Program-made: the position numbers and the translations under genes
Notes under the pieces: model-generated
What the model was told of the DNA's origin: nothing
What the model saw: the letters and a program-made list of their open reading frames with translations, nothing else
The model's database searches: none
Part shown: piece after piece, positions 5,184-5,688 of the stretch
Numbering within the stretch: the first letter of the stretch is position 1
How the letters are laid out: each line of letters opens with the position of its first letter
Source of the DNA: a bacterium
GTDB lineage: Bacteria; Patescibacteriota; Minisyncoccia; Phycocordibacterales; VMEP01
NCBI GenBank assembly: GCA_030699625.1
Contig: JAUYLU010000021.1
Coordinates: forward strand, 1-5,688
DNA: 5,688 nucleotides
Reading direction: 5' to 3'

Positions 5184-5189
5184 TATAGT
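5161..5189 (+). promoter_or_regulatory. Sigma-70-type promoter for the gene at 5235
   Basis: The -35 TTGTGA (5161-5166, 4 of 6), a 17-base spacer and the -10 TATAGT (5184-5189, 5 of 6) predict a start near 5196. This gives a leader of about 40 bases that includes a strong Shine-Dalgarno. Confidence 0.65.
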
Positions 5190-5234
5190 ACAAGAAGTTG
5201 TTACGGAAGTAGTAAACGACTCATGGAGGGTCAA

Positions 5235-5688
5235 ATGAGAATCTGCTTCGGCACGCACTTTAAACGCGGAACGTTTGCGGGAGACCCAATCAGCGTTGAT
5301 GGATTGGAGCTCTTGCATCGGATAACGTCGCACATCTACAAACAACTGGAGGGGTCGGCTGACTCTGACGACAAGAGGTTGGCTCGCCTCATTGAATCGA
5401 TGGAGTACAGATGTGATGCCGACCGAGAAAGCATTCTGGGCTTTGACGGCAATCCGCACGTTATGCAGGTAACTGCAATCGCTACAATCTGTATTCCTGT
5501 CCCCGGTAAATCGGCGGCTACAAGAAAAAAGGTGGAGTGCTTCGGCGAGTTCTGTTTCATCAACGAAGATCCAAATTGGGCGAACCACTTTGCCAGTCAT
5601 CTCTTGCGTATGGTTATCGAGGAGATGCTTAGGCAGTGGAGACAGGCGGGAATCAAACGTGAAAAGGGCCTGAAGGAATTCCGGGAGA
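5235..5688 (+). CDS. Hypothetical protein, 3' end beyond the window (151 aa seen)
   Basis: The frame opens at ATG 5235 with GGAGG (5225-5229) 5 bases upstream and a good promoter before it. It stays open to the window edge, so the gene is partial at its C-terminus. I do not recognise the family. The visible part starts MRICFGTHFKRG and has no signal peptide or clear membrane helix. It contains a hydrophobic strand-like segment (VMQVTAIATICIPVP, 76-90), cysteines at 4, 60, 86, 102 and 107, an aromatic section near 102-118 (CFGEFCF...NWANHF) and a basic helical end (about 121-151). Unlike the GC-rich, Shine-Dalgarno-poor genes upstream it uses AGA, AGG, TTG, ATA and other A/T-rich codons. That may mark DNA acquired next to the tRNA gene. 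Confidence 0.72.
   Translation, partial: MRICFGTHFKRGTFAGDPISVDGLELLHRITSHIYKQLEGSADSDDKRLARLIESMEYRCDADRESILGFDGNPHVMQVTAIATICIPVPGKSAATRKKVECFGEFCFINEDPNWANHFASHLLRMVIEEMLRQWRQAGIKREKGLKEFRE

Noticed and set aside
4961..5188. Plus-strand frame of 75 codons downstream of tRNA-Phe
   Set aside because: It starts at TTG with no Shine-Dalgarno, passes through five palindromes, overlaps the promoter of the 5235 gene and has no coding-like codon pattern.
5148..5600. Minus-strand frame of 150 codons opposite the gene at 5235
   Set aside because: The plus-strand frame has a matched promoter, a GGAGG site at correct spacing and a continuous open frame. I saw no comparable start signals for the minus frame.
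1..5688. CRISPR array, toxin-antitoxin pair, transposase or phage module
   Set aside because: There are no regularly spaced direct repeats, no recognisable nuclease/antitoxin pair and no DDE, HUH or integrase motifs in any credible frame.

Overview
The window looks like chromosomal DNA from a candidate-phyla-radiation bacterium, probably Parcubacteria/Patescibacteria. This is inference from gene style. The valyl-tRNA synthetase is short and has no C-terminal coiled-coil tail, several genes lack a Shine-Dalgarno site, genes are packed 2-5 bases apart, and small single-membrane-segment proteins sit beside a PrsW-type protease and an Hsp20. The standard genetic code fits throughout. From about 430 to 4740 the coding DNA is GC-rich with many C- or G-ending codons. 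From about 4950 onward it is visibly more AT-rich and less codon-biased.

Layout. Bases 5-753 hold two small minus-strand genes (105 and 109 aa) of unknown function that may be distant paralogues, separated by a Rho-independent terminator. A 99-base divergent spacer follows, carrying a probable valS promoter so close to a GTG start that the mRNA would be nearly leaderless. Bases 853-3789 are valS and, 3 bases later, a PrsW-family intramembrane protease gene whose stop codon lies inside a perfect 11-bp hairpin. Bases 3866-4736 form a second tight cluster: an Hsp20 chaperone, a 33-aa hydrophobic peptide gene, and a 98-aa single-pass membrane protein. Bases 4737-4951 hold an extended -10 element, a broken 5' half of a tRNA gene, and an intact tRNA-Phe(GAA) with encoded CCA. 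Bases 4952-5234 are noncoding and rich in palindromes, ending in a good promoter overlapped by a nested inverted repeat. From 5235 a gene with a strong Shine-Dalgarno site runs off the right edge.

The most striking observation is two insertions of back-to-back palindromes (REP/RPE-like). One lies inside valS at about 2162-2221 and keeps the reading frame, adding about 18-20 residues before the conserved WEQDPDTLDTWFSSG region. The other is 45 bp (4786-4830), made exactly of two hairpins, and splits the D-stem of the broken tRNA just upstream of tRNA-Phe. Their CCCCGA...GGGG hairpins resemble each other, which suggests one mobile palindromic family that has entered both a protein gene and an RNA gene.

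Functionally the window joins translation (valS, tRNA-Phe), membrane proteolysis (PrsW-like) and protein-quality control (Hsp20 plus two small membrane proteins). No defence system, CRISPR array, transposase or phage gene is visible.
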